A stretch of DNA of 64,000 nucleotides from a virus: IMG/VR virus record IMGVR_UViG_3300044712_001937, positions 1 to 64,000 of that record; one strand, 5' to 3'. Shown in pieces: positions 15,450 to 24,556 of this stretch (position 1 is its first letter; each line of letters opens with the position of its first letter). The position numbers were made by a program, and so were the translations under genes. Below the pieces are notes generated by a model. That model did no database searches, was not told where the DNA came from, and worked only from the letters and a program-made list of their open reading frames with translations.

Positions 15450-16531
15450 CCTAATTCAAAACTATCATCATTCTTAATATCGATGTATTTATCCGTTAAA
15501 TCATTTAAATCAATATCAGTTCCAAGTGCATTACGGAAAAATAATAAATGTTCTTTCTTATATACATCAGTACCATCAGGTAATATAAAACCATGAGGTG
15601 TTGATACAATTTTACCTTCCATCGAGATTCCACCAAGAGGTCCGTCTATTTGATTTTTTGCAACACTTACTTTTGTTTCAATACCGTAAGCAACTTCTCT
15701 TGTTTTACTTGTAGCACTAACAATTCTACTACCATGTGCTGCAACACCACCAAAATGATAAATCAAACGTGAACCATAAAAGAATGTTTCTCCACCTTTA
15801 TGTTTAACAACACCAGCACCCATAGAATCAATCCAAATTTTCTGTACACCAACAACTGTATTAGTATATTTTCTATTTTCTTTTCTTGAATTTGGAATTG
15901 TATTATTTAACATATATTTGAATGCTTTTTCAAATGCTCCAGCATTCCACATATTATTATCAGAAGTGTTCTTTTCTTGAGCATTTATTGATTTAATACA
16001 ATCTAATGTACCAAGAGAATCAATTGCAAATAATAAATCATATGGTAATTCACCTGCATCTTGTTGGTCAAGAAAATAGAACATACATTCAGCCATATCT
16101 TCAATACTTGCTTCTTTTCTATTTTTATCTTGAAGTTTACCAAATTTTTGAAGTAAAAAATCATTATCAACAAGAATATAATCACCATCCCAATCAAATC
16201 CCATTTTAGCTAAACGTTCATTACCTAAATTATTTTCAGTATCAATAATAATTGGTAAAATCCCCATTTTTTGTGCTGAAACAATTGCTTCACAAACTGC
16301 AGTAGATTTACCAGTATTGCTAAAACCACGTGCTAATGAAACATATCCCATTGGAAAACCGGGTAAACCTGTTGATGACTGTAATCCCTTTGATGCTGGA
16401 ATCCATTTTAATGGTTTATCCGGAACATCTTCGCCACCAATTTTTTTCTTATAATCATTTAATGAGAAATCTTTTTTTGTAGTTGGTTTTCTTCCCTTAT
16501 CATTTACAGGAACTTCAACATTCTTTGCCAT
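15446..16531 (-). CDS. uvsX: UvsX/RecA-like strand-exchange recombinase
   Basis: A protein of 361 aa. The RecA core has Walker A GFSNTGKST (69-77), a catalytic-type Glu in IIIDTEN (about 99), Walker B DLLFAIDSLG (165-174) and a downstream GxFFYGS/SRL region around residues 230-245. The length and the degenerate Walker A fit T4 UvsX rather than cellular RecA (standard GPESSGKT). It would coat ssDNA and drive recombination-dependent replication with the gp32-like SSB encoded just upstream. An 11-bp hairpin separates it from the SSB gene, which may set relative expression. Confidence 0.82.
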   Translation of the reverse strand: MAKNVEVPVNDKGRKPTTKKDFSLNDYKKKIGGEDVPDKPLKWIPASKGLQSSTGLPGFPMGYVSLARGFSNTGKSTAVCEAIVSAQKMGILPIIIDTENNLGNERLAKMGFDWDGDYILVDNDFLLQKFGKLQDKNRKEASIEDMAECMFYFLDQQDAGELPYDLLFAIDSLGTLDCIKSINAQEKNTSDNNMWNAGAFEKAFKYMLNNTIPNSRKENRKYTNTVVGVQKIWIDSMGAGVVKHKGGETFFYGSRLIYHFGGVAAHGSRIVSATSKTREVAYGIETKVSVAKNQIDGPLGGISMEGKIVSTPHGFILPDGTDVYKKEHLLFFRNALGTDIDLNDLTDKYIDIKNDDSFELG

Positions 16532-16550
16532 AAAACATATTTTTTGATAT

Positions 16551-16580
16551 AAGAAAGGGGACTTTTAAATCCCCTTTCTT
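16551..16580 (-). terminator. Hairpin between SSB and uvsX genes
   Basis: A perfect 11-bp stem AAGAAAGGGGA/TCCCCTTTCTT. The T-tract after it on the minus strand is short, so it may be a partial terminator or attenuator that lets SSB be made in excess of UvsX. Confidence 0.7.
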
Positions 16581-16597
16581 GTTATTTTTGCGAGTAA

Positions 16598-17857
16598 TTA
16601 GAACGGTAAATCGTCATATTTACTGCCAGTTGAAGTATCTTCTTGAGATTCTTCGTTTGTAGTTATAGGAGCTATTTGTGCAGGAGCTGCTTGAGCTTTA
16701 TTTGCAAGTGTTTGTACAGCTAAATCAACTGCATCATCTTTATATGAACCAACATTACGTTCAGTAACGTTATTAATAGTTACACGATATCCATCTTCAT
16801 CATCAATATCAGATGCGTATTCAAAATTTGCATCTTCATCATCAGCATCAAGATTACGATTACGAGTATTTGCCTGTTCTTCTAAATCAGGACGACCCGG
16901 AAATACCCAATGTTTATTAGTTGCATCACTATCATCCCAATAAGGATTAGTACCATTTGCAATCATTTCAAGCACTTCATATGGAGTGATAATTGGAGCT
17001 GTTTTAGGTTTAAAAACTTCTCTCCAAGTTATAGTATCATCAAGCCATTGTTGCATAATGATAGGGTCAGAATGTAGTAAAGATTTACCACGAAACATGA
17101 TTGCAGAAATTGTTTTATAAGCACGACCATTGAATTCACTATCAGTCATAGTTATATTCAAATCAGTTCCATTAGTAGGGCTTGTTGGGTCTGCGTTATT
17201 AACGGTAATGTAACCATTCAAAATAGGTAACAATTTATCTAATGTACCCTGATTTTTGAAATTGTGTTTAAATCTCCAAAACTTAACACCGTCTTTTTCA
17301 GCACCTTTATCAATACCACGAACGATATAGAATTTTTTAGCTTCCCATACGTTAGCTTCTTTATAAATTTCATCGTTTTTGGCTTTTATTTTTTTCTGTG
17401 CTTCATCTAAGTTTTCTTTTTTGATATACTTGATGGAAGGGTCTTGTTTAGCGATAAGTTTTTTATACTTAGCACATAAAGGACAAGGTGCAGGAATCAT
17501 TATTGGTTGATTGTTTGCATCAAACATAGGCTGACCTTGTGCATCTAATTTTTGAACTTTTTTATCGTTATGTGCTGGGCAATAAACGATACTACCATGT
17601 TTCTTTTTTCCACCAGCAATGTTCATTGGAACTGCATGAAAATAAGCTTCTTCAATAACCTTTCTGCCGGGTTTTACTGGAAGAATTCTAAAAATTTCAT
17701 TAGTTTTACGAGGTACGAAGTACTTAGCTAAAATGTCCTCTTTTGATTTTCTGGTTGTAGATTTTTTCTGATTATTTTGATAATCAGCAAACATTTGTTT
17801 GAAGTTAGATAAATCACCTTCAGGTTGATTTACCGGAATTGCATTTTGATTTTCCAT
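16598..17857 (-). CDS. Single-stranded DNA-binding protein, T4 gp32-like
   Basis: A protein of 419 aa. It has a gp32-like N-terminal basic arm and a zinc site with candidate ligands H74 or H96 plus C93, C125 and C128 (VYCPAH ... CPLCAKYKK), where T4 gp32 has His and Cys ligands. An OB-fold-like region surrounds it. The C-terminus is acidic and ends SKYDDLPF. This terminal DDLPF is strikingly like the DDDIPF tip of bacterial SSB that recruits partner proteins. It sits at the start of a unit with a late-type promoter motif at 17932-17940. Function: protects ssDNA and organises the replisome. Confidence 0.82.
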   Translation of the reverse strand: MENQNAIPVNQPEGDLSNFKQMFADYQNNQKKSTTRKSKEDILAKYFVPRKTNEIFRILPVKPGRKVIEEAYFHAVPMNIAGGKKKHGSIVYCPAHNDKKVQKLDAQGQPMFDANNQPIMIPAPCPLCAKYKKLIAKQDPSIKYIKKENLDEAQKKIKAKNDEIYKEANVWEAKKFYIVRGIDKGAEKDGVKFWRFKHNFKNQGTLDKLLPILNGYITVNNADPTSPTNGTDLNITMTDSEFNGRAYKTISAIMFRGKSLLHSDPIIMQQWLDDTITWREVFKPKTAPIITPYEVLEMIANGTNPYWDDSDATNKHWVFPGRPDLEEQANTRNRNLDADDEDANFEYASDIDDEDGYRVTINNVTERNVGSYKDDAVDLAVQTLANKAQAAPAQIAPITTNEESQEDTSTGSKYDDLPF

Positions 17858-17931
17858 TTTAATAAAATTTCAGTATAAAATTATTTACAATTAATTAATT
17901 AATTACAGTGACAAATATATTTCACATTTTC

Positions 17932-17940
17932 TATAAATAC
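17932..17940 (-). promoter_or_regulatory. Putative promoter before SSB gene
   Basis: The sense strand reads GTATTTATA 75 bp upstream of the SSB start. Finding it here means the motif is not confined to virion genes. Confidence 0.5.
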
Positions 17941-17978
17941 AAGGATTTTTAAAAATAATCTAAATTATTTAGATAAAA

Positions 17979-19370
17979 TTAACAAATAATTTTGCTACCA
18001 TCTGAAACCACAGTAAATGATAATGTTTGCTTATTTTCATAATAATTACCATTTTTCATTCTAATTTGCAAAAAATAATCTTGTGGAATTAACCATGATG
18101 TATCTAAATCAAATTCATAACCTTTATTAGTTCTATTTACAGATGTAAATGGTATTACATCAATTTGGTATTTTTTACCCACAGTAGTGAATAATCGATA
18201 TTCAAGTTCTAAAGGTAAAAAATTATTTTGATTCGCATATAATTCTTTTATTGTTAATTTAATCTTTTTTATAACACCAGCTCGTATATTTTCTTTTTCT
18301 CCAATACCCCAAAAATAAAAGAAATAATTATCAAAATTAATTATATTAGATTGATTAAAAGAATAATATTTATCTGGTGATATTAAATAAAATTCACCTT
18401 CATGTTCAACAGACCTACCATTAACTGTTATATACCAAACATCTTTAAATATTACAGCATCTGGATAATCATCTGAACTTATATTTAACATTATTTTATA
18501 TATACCCTTACTTACATTAATAATAGAATTACCACTTAATGTATCGATAAGATTATCATTATTATCATATATTTCAACTTTATTAACTAATATATTTTGT
18601 GGAAAATTACCTATATTTGAATATAAATATAAATAATTATCTTTATTCTGATAAAAATAATTTCTATCATCAATTATAGTATCATTTATTATAGTTTCAA
18701 TATATGGTTCATAAAAAGTATGTGTATGTCTACCATGAAATGCAACTGCTTGTCTAAATTCAGTTTCAATATCTTCATAAATATCAGCAAATTTAATACC
18801 TAAACCATATGAATATCCAGTAACACCACTTAATCTTTGATTAATATAATCAGTTACATCAATTTCAATATCTTCATTTCCTTTTGAAAATAATTGAGAA
18901 CCTAAAATCTCAGTACTTCCTGTTAAATAAGCTCCTTCATTAGTCCAATTAATACCTGTTTTTCTTTCAATCCAATTAGCTGCCTGATTAATTGCATTAT
19001 ATAATGGGTCAACATAATTAAATTCATAACCACCACCTTCATCCCAATCTTCAGAAACATTAAATAAATCTAATTGAAAACTTGTTGCTCTATTGATATT
19101 TGTAGTATATGATTTTTTTCCTATATATTGAGGTGCATATGCTATAGTATTAGTCATATGAAGTACATGCTTAACAATTCCATTTGGATTTATTAAACCA
19201 TTTGCAATTTTAGCACGTAAATTATCTAAATTAACGTCAAAAATATATCTACTCACTAACTTATCAAATGTACCATATGATATTTCAGTAACAGGATTTT
19301 GTGAATTGTTGGATAAACTACCTTCAATTAAAGTTGTATTTTTTTCGAAATAAGTTCTAAATATTGACAT
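17979..19370 (-). CDS. Probable virion structural protein (463 aa)
   Basis: The N-terminal half has the phrases FEKNTTLIEGSLSNNSQNPV and TEISYG followed by a segment with DEGGGYEF. This combination is familiar from predicted structural (neck or fibre-attachment) proteins of Bacteroidetes phages. The C-terminal half is beta-rich and repeats strand-turn patterns (INVSKGIYKIMLNIS, LSFTVVSDGSKI), as in Ig-like or jelly-roll domains. No catalytic motif is visible. It is a single-gene unit with a palindromic promoter-like motif 17 bp upstream. The exact position in the virion is unknown. Confidence 0.6.
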   Translation of the reverse strand: MSIFRTYFEKNTTLIEGSLSNNSQNPVTEISYGTFDKLVSRYIFDVNLDNLRAKIANGLINPNGIVKHVLHMTNTIAYAPQYIGKKSYTTNINRATSFQLDLFNVSEDWDEGGGYEFNYVDPLYNAINQAANWIERKTGINWTNEGAYLTGSTEILGSQLFSKGNEDIEIDVTDYINQRLSGVTGYSYGLGIKFADIYEDIETEFRQAVAFHGRHTHTFYEPYIETIINDTIIDDRNYFYQNKDNYLYLYSNIGNFPQNILVNKVEIYDNNDNLIDTLSGNSIINVSKGIYKIMLNISSDDYPDAVIFKDVWYITVNGRSVEHEGEFYLISPDKYYSFNQSNIINFDNYFFYFWGIGEKENIRAGVIKKIKLTIKELYANQNNFLPLELEYRLFTTVGKKYQIDVIPFTSVNRTNKGYEFDLDTSWLIPQDYFLQIRMKNGNYYENKQTLSFTVVSDGSKIIC

Positions 19371-19386
19371 TTTTATATTCTCTATT

Positions 19387-19400
19387 GTATTTATAAATAC
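19387..19400. promoter_or_regulatory. Palindromic late-promoter motif
   Basis: GTATTTATAAATAC is its own reverse complement, so it can be read as the promoter motif in both directions. The minus-strand structural gene starts 17 bp to its left. No plus-strand gene lies to its right. Confidence 0.45.
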
Positions 19401-19484
19401 TAAATAATTTATAATTATGAGTTACGATACCAATAAATTTATTTTAAAAGCAAATATTAAACATAATCAAAAATATGATGAAAA

Positions 19485-19516
19485 CAAAAAAGACTACCAA
19501 ACGATAGTCTTTTAAT
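19485..19516 (-). terminator. Intrinsic terminator of internal-protein operon
   Basis: AAAAGACTA/TAGTCTTTT stem with an 8-nt loop. On the minus strand it runs into a T-tract. It lies 19 bp past the 479-aa gene. Confidence 0.85.
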
Positions 19517-19534
19517 TATATATTTTATTTATTT

Positions 19535-20974
19535 TTATACTCCTTTAAATTGTACCCAAACTTGGAAAAAATCTTCTTTTTCTTCAGGAGTTAAACTATC
19601 CCAATCTTTCCCTTTATAATATAAATATTTTTTATACGCTTCTTGACTATCAAAATCTTTTTCACCTTGGAAGTCATAAAATTCTTCTTCAATATTATCT
19701 CCAACATTCATTGGTCTGAACCCCATTCTACTAAAATCAGGGTCTACTGATAATGTTCCATCAAGCATTGCTTGATATTGTTCTGGAGTTAAAAATTCTT
19801 TTGGAGATGCTGGTTTATTTTCTTCCATATATTCTGGATATTCTGAACTCCTTGTATTAACATTCACATTCTGAGTTTGAGTTGGTTTCATTCTTTGAAT
19901 TTCAACATGAACTTGATTGGTGGTTGGAGCTGGTATACCCTTTTTAATTAAATTATCGTATGCCTGTAATATTAAATCTCGTTTTTCTTTTGGAATATCA
20001 AAATCTGGAGTGATATCTATTTGAGGTTTATTTACAATAGGTTGTGTTTCTTGCTTAAATCTATTAATCTCTTGATTAACTATATTATTAATATCACTAC
20101 TATTTTCATTCATTTGAGATAAATCATAATCTAATCCAATATAACCAACATAAGGATTCCATGACATTATATAACCATCTTTTTCATAAGTTAAATCTTT
20201 ACTACCATGACCTAATTCTGAACTACCCATATGTTGTCCGGGCATATGCCAATTTTTTAAATATTCCATCGCAGCATCTTTACCTTGATTATTTAATATT
20301 TCAAATGGTTTATTAGCTTCTTCACCTTGCATAAATACAATATTTTCATATCTATCTTGGTCTGTAGACTCATCAACATATTTATTTAATTCAGGTGCAT
20401 TTACTCTTAAATCAGGGTTAGTTGGTTTCATATCTGCATACGACTTACCTGTTTGAAATTGTGTAGAACCACCACCATAAGGAAATGAATCTATTTTTTT
20501 TGCAATATTTAAAAATTCTTCATCCATTGGACGTTCTTCTTGAACATCGATATAATCTTGAATCACATTATAAAAAGAATCTTTAAATTGATTATTAAAA
20601 TCAGTTAAATTATTCTTCTCAATTTGAATATTACTTGACCCATCCTTACCTTGAAATGTGAATTTATTTAAAGAAATATTTCCAACATTGCTTACTCCTT
20701 CTTGGTCACCCATTTCAGATTCAACCTCAAATGTAAAAGTTATCTTATTCCCTTGATTATCTCTACATTCTAAATCAACATTAGTTAAATTTCCATTTAC
20801 TCTTGTGTTTGAACGTTCAACTCTAATTTCACCATTAGACAATGCATTATATTCTGATTGAAGTACATTAATAACACTAAATTGGTCAAAAACTTCATTT
20901 AATTTAACTTTATTTACACCTTGAAACATTTCAAGAAATCTTTCTTTACTACCTATTTTGTTATATATTTTCAT
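19535..20974 (-). CDS. Putative internal head protein with capsid-targeting-like N-terminus (479 aa)
   Basis: The N-terminus (SKERFLEMFQGVNKVKLNE, residues 9-27) repeats a pattern found in the three genes upstream of it in the same operon: a charged amphipathic helix, VNK/VNG, then (L/I)NE. In T4, short N-terminal capsid-targeting peptides of internal proteins are removed by the prohead protease after (L/I)xE. The rest is Asn/Asp/Gln-rich, with an SELGHGSKDLTYEKDGYIMSW segment around 250-275 and an acidic C-terminus. No known enzyme motif is seen. By its leader and operon it is probably packaged in the capsid (inference). Its ATG overlaps the upstream peptidase gene by 4 bp. Confidence 0.65.
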   Translation of the reverse strand: MKIYNKIGSKERFLEMFQGVNKVKLNEVFDQFSVINVLQSEYNALSNGEIRVERSNTRVNGNLTNVDLECRDNQGNKITFTFEVESEMGDQEGVSNVGNISLNKFTFQGKDGSSNIQIEKNNLTDFNNQFKDSFYNVIQDYIDVQEERPMDEEFLNIAKKIDSFPYGGGSTQFQTGKSYADMKPTNPDLRVNAPELNKYVDESTDQDRYENIVFMQGEEANKPFEILNNQGKDAAMEYLKNWHMPGQHMGSSELGHGSKDLTYEKDGYIMSWNPYVGYIGLDYDLSQMNENSSDINNIVNQEINRFKQETQPIVNKPQIDITPDFDIPKEKRDLILQAYDNLIKKGIPAPTTNQVHVEIQRMKPTQTQNVNVNTRSSEYPEYMEENKPASPKEFLTPEQYQAMLDGTLSVDPDFSRMGFRPMNVGDNIEEEFYDFQGEKDFDSQEAYKKYLYYKGKDWDSLTPEEKEDFFQVWVQFKGV

Positions 20975-21441
20975 GTGAATATAATTTCATATATTTTAGG
21001 ATTTATTTTTCCAAAATTTCGCATTAAAATTCCAGCTTTAGCATTCGCCTCATTTTCAATTTCACTACCTGTTTTCCCATCTTCAGCACTTTTAATTCTA
21101 CCTTCTAAATTTTGTTTATGATGAACTAATTCATGTGCTAAACTTCTTAAACAATCAGCTAAATTTCTTTTAATTAATACAATTCTAATTTTATTATCAT
21201 TAAACATATAACCACCAAAAGACCTATTTTCAGAAGCTTCATTTTCATCATACGAATATTCAAATTCAGGTAATTCACCATTTAATCCTAATTCCGAATC
21301 AACAAAATGAATGAAATCGTTAATAATACCTTCACCTTCAGAATTAGTAGAATTGTTAAATTCAACATTTTCATTAAGTTTAAGACCATTTACTTTATTA
21401 AAAACTTCAAATAATCTGTCTTTAGTATTATTTTTCATCAT
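20971..21441 (-). CDS. HExxH metallopeptidase-like internal protein
   Basis: A protein of 156 aa. The zincin signature HELVHH is at 103-108, followed by a Glu-containing helix SEIENEANAKAG (about 126-137) that can supply the third zinc ligand, as in gluzincin-type small peptidases. The N-terminus TKDRLFEVFNKVNGLKLNE (6-24) is the shared leader with an LNE cleavage-like site. If the leader is removed in the prohead, the mature protein would begin at about residue 25 and travel in the capsid. The protease role is predicted from the motif only. The substrate is unknown, and a maturation or host-cell target is equally possible. Confidence 0.7.
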   Translation of the reverse strand: MMKNNTKDRLFEVFNKVNGLKLNENVEFNNSTNSEGEGIINDFIHFVDSELGLNGELPEFEYSYDENEASENRSFGGYMFNDNKIRIVLIKRNLADCLRSLAHELVHHKQNLEGRIKSAEDGKTGSEIENEANAKAGILMRNFGKINPKIYEIIFT

Positions 21442-21442
21442 A

Positions 21443-21676
21443 TTATTGAACTTTTAATACTGGAAATTTTTCTTCTAATGTTGCAGCAATAATTTTAGAT
21501 GCAATCTCATGTCTATAAAATCTTAAATCGAACAATAAATCATCAATCATACTTCTTAATTCTTCATTAGAATAATTATCATTATGGTCGGTATAAGGTA
21601 ACGCATTTTCATTTAAGTTAATTTTATTAACTTTTCTAAAATTTTCAATTAATTTTTCTTTATTAGATTTCATCAT
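21443..21676 (-). CDS. Small internal-protein-like gene (77 aa)
   Basis: The N-terminus NKEKLIENFRKVNKINLNE (5-23) is the clearest copy of the operon's shared leader. The remaining 54 residues form two predicted helices with acidic and basic faces (ELRSMIDDLLFDLRFYRHEIA). It is packed 1 bp from the peptidase gene, and its ATG overlaps the end of the next upstream gene by 14 bp. The function of the mature part is unknown. Confidence 0.65.
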   Translation of the reverse strand: MMKSNKEKLIENFRKVNKINLNENALPYTDHNDNYSNEELRSMIDDLLFDLRFYRHEIASKIIAATLEEKFPVLKVQ

Positions 21677-22391
21677 TAAAACTATTTTGTATGTCTAATT
21701 TAGATTTTTGAGGTAAATCATCGAAATCGGCAATATAACTACCATCAGGTAATTCTCTAATTCCTTTTTCATTTGAACTAACACGATTTTTTTCAAACCA
21801 ATTATCACTCCACATATCATTTAAATTAAAATAATATGGATACGATACTTGCTTTTTATTTAAAAGCTTTTCAGTATCACTTGGTTCACGAACTTCTTCA
21901 ACTTCAGCATTTAATGACTTCAATTGTGAATTTAAACCTTGAACAACATTATTCAAATTTTCTAATTCACTATGAATACTTTTCATTGCTTCAATATTAT
22001 GCTTAATTATCTCATTTTGAATCTCATCAACTGGAGGATTTACATTCATTCCCGGCATTCCACCTGTAGTTGGAGTCATATTAGGAGAACTCATATCACC
22101 ACCATTAACTGGAGGTGGAGGTGGTACTGTATTTCCACCATCTGCTGGAGGTGCAGGTGCATTTGTACCTACATTTGTATTTGCAGGAATTTCAGGAGTC
22201 TCTGGAGTTTCAGGTTTTTCTACTGCTGGTAATTCTTCTTCACCTTGTTCATTTGTTAAAGTTGGAACTTGGTCAAAATTCTCATTATTACCAACTAAAG
22301 GTCGATATTTAGGAGATTCACTAATTTTATAATCGGTAAAATATTTTATTCTTCTTAAATGTTCATTTAAGTTATTATCGTTTTTTTCCAT
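21663..22391 (-). CDS. Pro-rich internal or scaffold-like protein (242 aa)
   Basis: The N-terminus (EHLRRIKYFTDYKISE, 10-25) is a diverged form of the shared leader ending in ISE. A long low-complexity Pro/Gly/Glu/Thr region follows (about 45-115), with PPPPP and repeated PETPE-type runs. After it come a coiled-coil stretch (MKSIHSELENLNNVVQGLNS, about 135-175) and a compact C-terminus (YPYYFNLNDMWSDNWF). It is the first gene of the leader-bearing run. The architecture suits a capsid-interior or scaffold-associated protein. No homolog is recognised. Confidence 0.6.
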   Translation of the reverse strand: MEKNDNNLNEHLRRIKYFTDYKISESPKYRPLVGNNENFDQVPTLTNEQGEEELPAVEKPETPETPEIPANTNVGTNAPAPPADGGNTVPPPPPVNGGDMSSPNMTPTTGGMPGMNVNPPVDEIQNEIIKHNIEAMKSIHSELENLNNVVQGLNSQLKSLNAEVEEVREPSDTEKLLNKKQVSYPYYFNLNDMWSDNWFEKNRVSSNEKGIRELPDGSYIADFDDLPQKSKLDIQNSFNDEI

Positions 22392-22415
22392 AGTATAGTT
22401 TTTGACAAAATAATA

Positions 22416-22592
22416 TTAATATTGTTCACGAAGCAATTGACGACCATCTTCTGTAAGATAGATTTTATCAACTCTTTCAATAAGACCTTCACGTTTATCT
22501 AAAATAACTTTTTTAACATTTTCATTATTTAGATTTTCAGTTTGGTCAGTATCAATAAAATTTTCTACTGCATTTTTAACTTTATTTTCCAT
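22416..22592 (-). CDS. Small hypothetical protein (58 aa)
   Basis: ATG at 22590-22592, ending at TAA 22416-22418. The protein reads as a plausible folded unit, with a charged helix and the ending YLTEDGRQLLREQY. The segment 'D-x-[IV]-Y-L-T-E-D-G-R-x-L-L' resembles small proteins often annotated next to structural genes in Bacteroidetes phages. A late-promoter motif lies 21 bp upstream. It is the first gene of the internal-protein operon. Function unknown. Confidence 0.65.
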   Translation of the reverse strand: MENKVKNAVENFIDTDQTENLNNENVKKVILDKREGLIERVDKIYLTEDGRQLLREQY

Positions 22593-22612
22593 AGTATATA
22601 TAATTTATTTAC

Positions 22613-22621
22613 TATAAATAC
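22613..22621 (-). promoter_or_regulatory. Putative late promoter of internal-protein operon
   Basis: GTATTTATA on the sense strand, 21 bp upstream of the 58-aa gene that opens the operon. Confidence 0.6.
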
Positions 22622-22631
22622 TATGACATTT

Positions 22632-23267
22632 TCATTTTGCCAAAAGAACGATTATATATCTTTTAAGATTAATATAATTTGGAAGTGTTTTATAATATGA
22701 TTGATAGATATCACCATTTAAATCATTAAACGAAGTAGTAGTTCTTTCAGAAATTCTTAAAAGAATTTCATCTATATTAAACTTAAAATATCTATATAAA
22801 ACTAAATTAATGCCAACTATTTTATTACCATTTAAAATATATAAAATATCGTTTTTTAAATTATAGCTGGCATCAATTTTTTTAGGTAAAACATACATTA
22901 ATTCATCTAAATCTTTAATTTGAAAAAATATTGGGTCTAAATCGATATATGTATATTTTGGTGAAAAATAGTAATTAGGAATTAAATTAATAAAATCTTC
23001 AACTCCATTAATATGACAAGCTTTATGTTCATCAAAGCTATATTCCCAATATAATTCATTAGATATTATACAATTATTAAGAATATTTGCATTTTGGATT
23101 AATAAATTTTCAGGATTACATGATTTCATAAAAATCCAGCCAACATATAATGTAGGTAAGCTTTTATCAAGCTTATCATATTCAATAACTTCATTATAAT
23201 AATTAATATAATCAACTTTAGTGTGATTAACTAACTCTTTTTCATAGATAATATTGGCTATTTTCAT
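22632..23267 (-). CDS. Hypothetical protein (211 aa)
   Basis: Not recognised. A soluble alpha/beta protein, rich in Asn, Ile and Tyr, without signal peptide or catalytic motif. A segment with YFSPKYTYIDLDPIFFQIKD around 104-123 and a C-terminus of predicted helices are visible. It is the downstream end of the glycan cluster on the minus strand, 23 bp after the 413-aa gene, and may belong to that cluster by position. Confidence 0.6.
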   Translation of the reverse strand: MKIANIIYEKELVNHTKVDYINYYNEVIEYDKLDKSLPTLYVGWIFMKSCNPENLLIQNANILNNCIISNELYWEYSFDEHKACHINGVEDFINLIPNYYFSPKYTYIDLDPIFFQIKDLDELMYVLPKKIDASYNLKNDILYILNGNKIVGINLVLYRYFKFNIDEILLRISERTTTSFNDLNGDIYQSYYKTLPNYINLKRYIIVLLAK

Positions 23268-23290
23268 GATAAAATGAATTTATTACAAAT

Positions 23291-24532
23291 TTACTTAATA
23301 TTTTTCGGATTATAAACTATTTTATATAAATTATATAAACACATAAAATCTAACCCATTAAAACTTTCAAGTTTATTATTATCAAATTTACTATATTCAG
23401 GATTATAAAGATATGAATCAACTGACCATATATAATGAATCGGTGTATTGTCAAATTTCCATAATGAACCATCTTTAGGTATTGAAGATAATATTCTTTC
23501 TAATTTTTCCTTATTAAATTCTTCAATATTAGAATCATGTAATATTTTATGTATTAAAACAAAATGAGGATACCAATCTTTACGTTCAAAATCTTTAATT
23601 AAATGTTTGATATATTTTTTATTCCACCAAATATCACCGATACAACCTAATGAACGATATGAATATTCTTTTAAAGGTAATTTCCAAATATTTCTGGTCA
23701 TATTATATAAAAATTCAGCACCAAAAACACCAATTTTATAAAGAGGTTTATTCCACCAATGTAACATTTTACGATATTTATTATCATATTCAGTAATTAA
23801 ATCACCTGCTTTTGCAAATCCATATGCAAATAATCTTATATCAGCACCTCTTGGAACTTTTTTACCAGTAACAGGATTTTTAATTACTTGATTACAAGTT
23901 TTTAAAGAATATTTTAAAAATCTATCAATAATATTATGCATCATAGCAAGAATTTCCTCATCATTAATTAGTTTATTAATAACAGAAAATCCTAAAAATA
24001 AATGCCAAAACTGGTCTTGAGACATGACATTTCTTTCTATAGCACGATTTAATCCATTAATATCATTATAAGAATCTTTGTCATCAATTAAATATGTAAT
24101 AGGTCTATTAATTGTAACTTTTCCATTAAAAGTTTCAGGTTCTAATTGATTCTTACAATATTCGTAAAAAATCGAACCTCTTAAATCATCACGCATAAAA
24201 AACCCATTTAAATATAAAGGTTGTTTGCTATCAAATTCTCTTTTAGATAATAAATCTAATCTATTTAATGATAATAAAGCATTTTTTAATTGTTTTAATG
24301 TTTCCGGATTTTTATTTAAATAATAATCTGTAGATAAAAATATTAAATAATAACTAATTTCAATAGTTGTATCACCATAATTAATTCCTTCACCACCCCA
24401 AACATAACGTCCACTTGCAGGTAAATTAGTTCCTCTTATTGTAACATCATCGCTTAATGTAATAAAATGTTTAAAAAATCTTTCTTTATATGAAAGATAA
24501 GCCTGTTCTAATTCTGGTAAATTTATAGTCAT
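23291..24532 (-). CDS. Hypothetical protein, possible alpha/alpha-barrel sugar-active protein (413 aa)
   Basis: No certain family. The sequence is almost entirely helical with aromatic-rich turns (ASGRYVWGGEGINYGDTTIE near 38-57, RGADIRLFAYGFAKAG near 228-243, LHWWNKPLYKIG), which suggests an alpha/alpha toroid as in many polysaccharide lyases and unsaturated glucuronyl hydrolases. It has no signal peptide. It sits beside glycosyltransferase genes with its own promoter-like motif (24548-24556), so a carbohydrate-related role, or a virion depolymerase-like role, is inferred from fold impression and neighbours only. Confidence 0.45.
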   Translation of the reverse strand: MTINLPELEQAYLSYKERFFKHFITLSDDVTIRGTNLPASGRYVWGGEGINYGDTTIEISYYLIFLSTDYYLNKNPETLKQLKNALLSLNRLDLLSKREFDSKQPLYLNGFFMRDDLRGSIFYEYCKNQLEPETFNGKVTINRPITYLIDDKDSYNDINGLNRAIERNVMSQDQFWHLFLGFSVINKLINDEEILAMMHNIIDRFLKYSLKTCNQVIKNPVTGKKVPRGADIRLFAYGFAKAGDLITEYDNKYRKMLHWWNKPLYKIGVFGAEFLYNMTRNIWKLPLKEYSYRSLGCIGDIWWNKKYIKHLIKDFERKDWYPHFVLIHKILHDSNIEEFNKEKLERILSSIPKDGSLWKFDNTPIHYIWSVDSYLYNPEYSKFDNNKLESFNGLDFMCLYNLYKIVYNPKNIK

Positions 24533-24547
24533 ATTTATTATTTTACT

Positions 24548-24556
24548 AATAAATAC
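24548..24556 (-). promoter_or_regulatory. Putative late promoter (GTATTTATT)
   Basis: A one-base variant of the motif in the sense direction, 15 bp upstream of the 413-aa gene. Confidence 0.45.
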
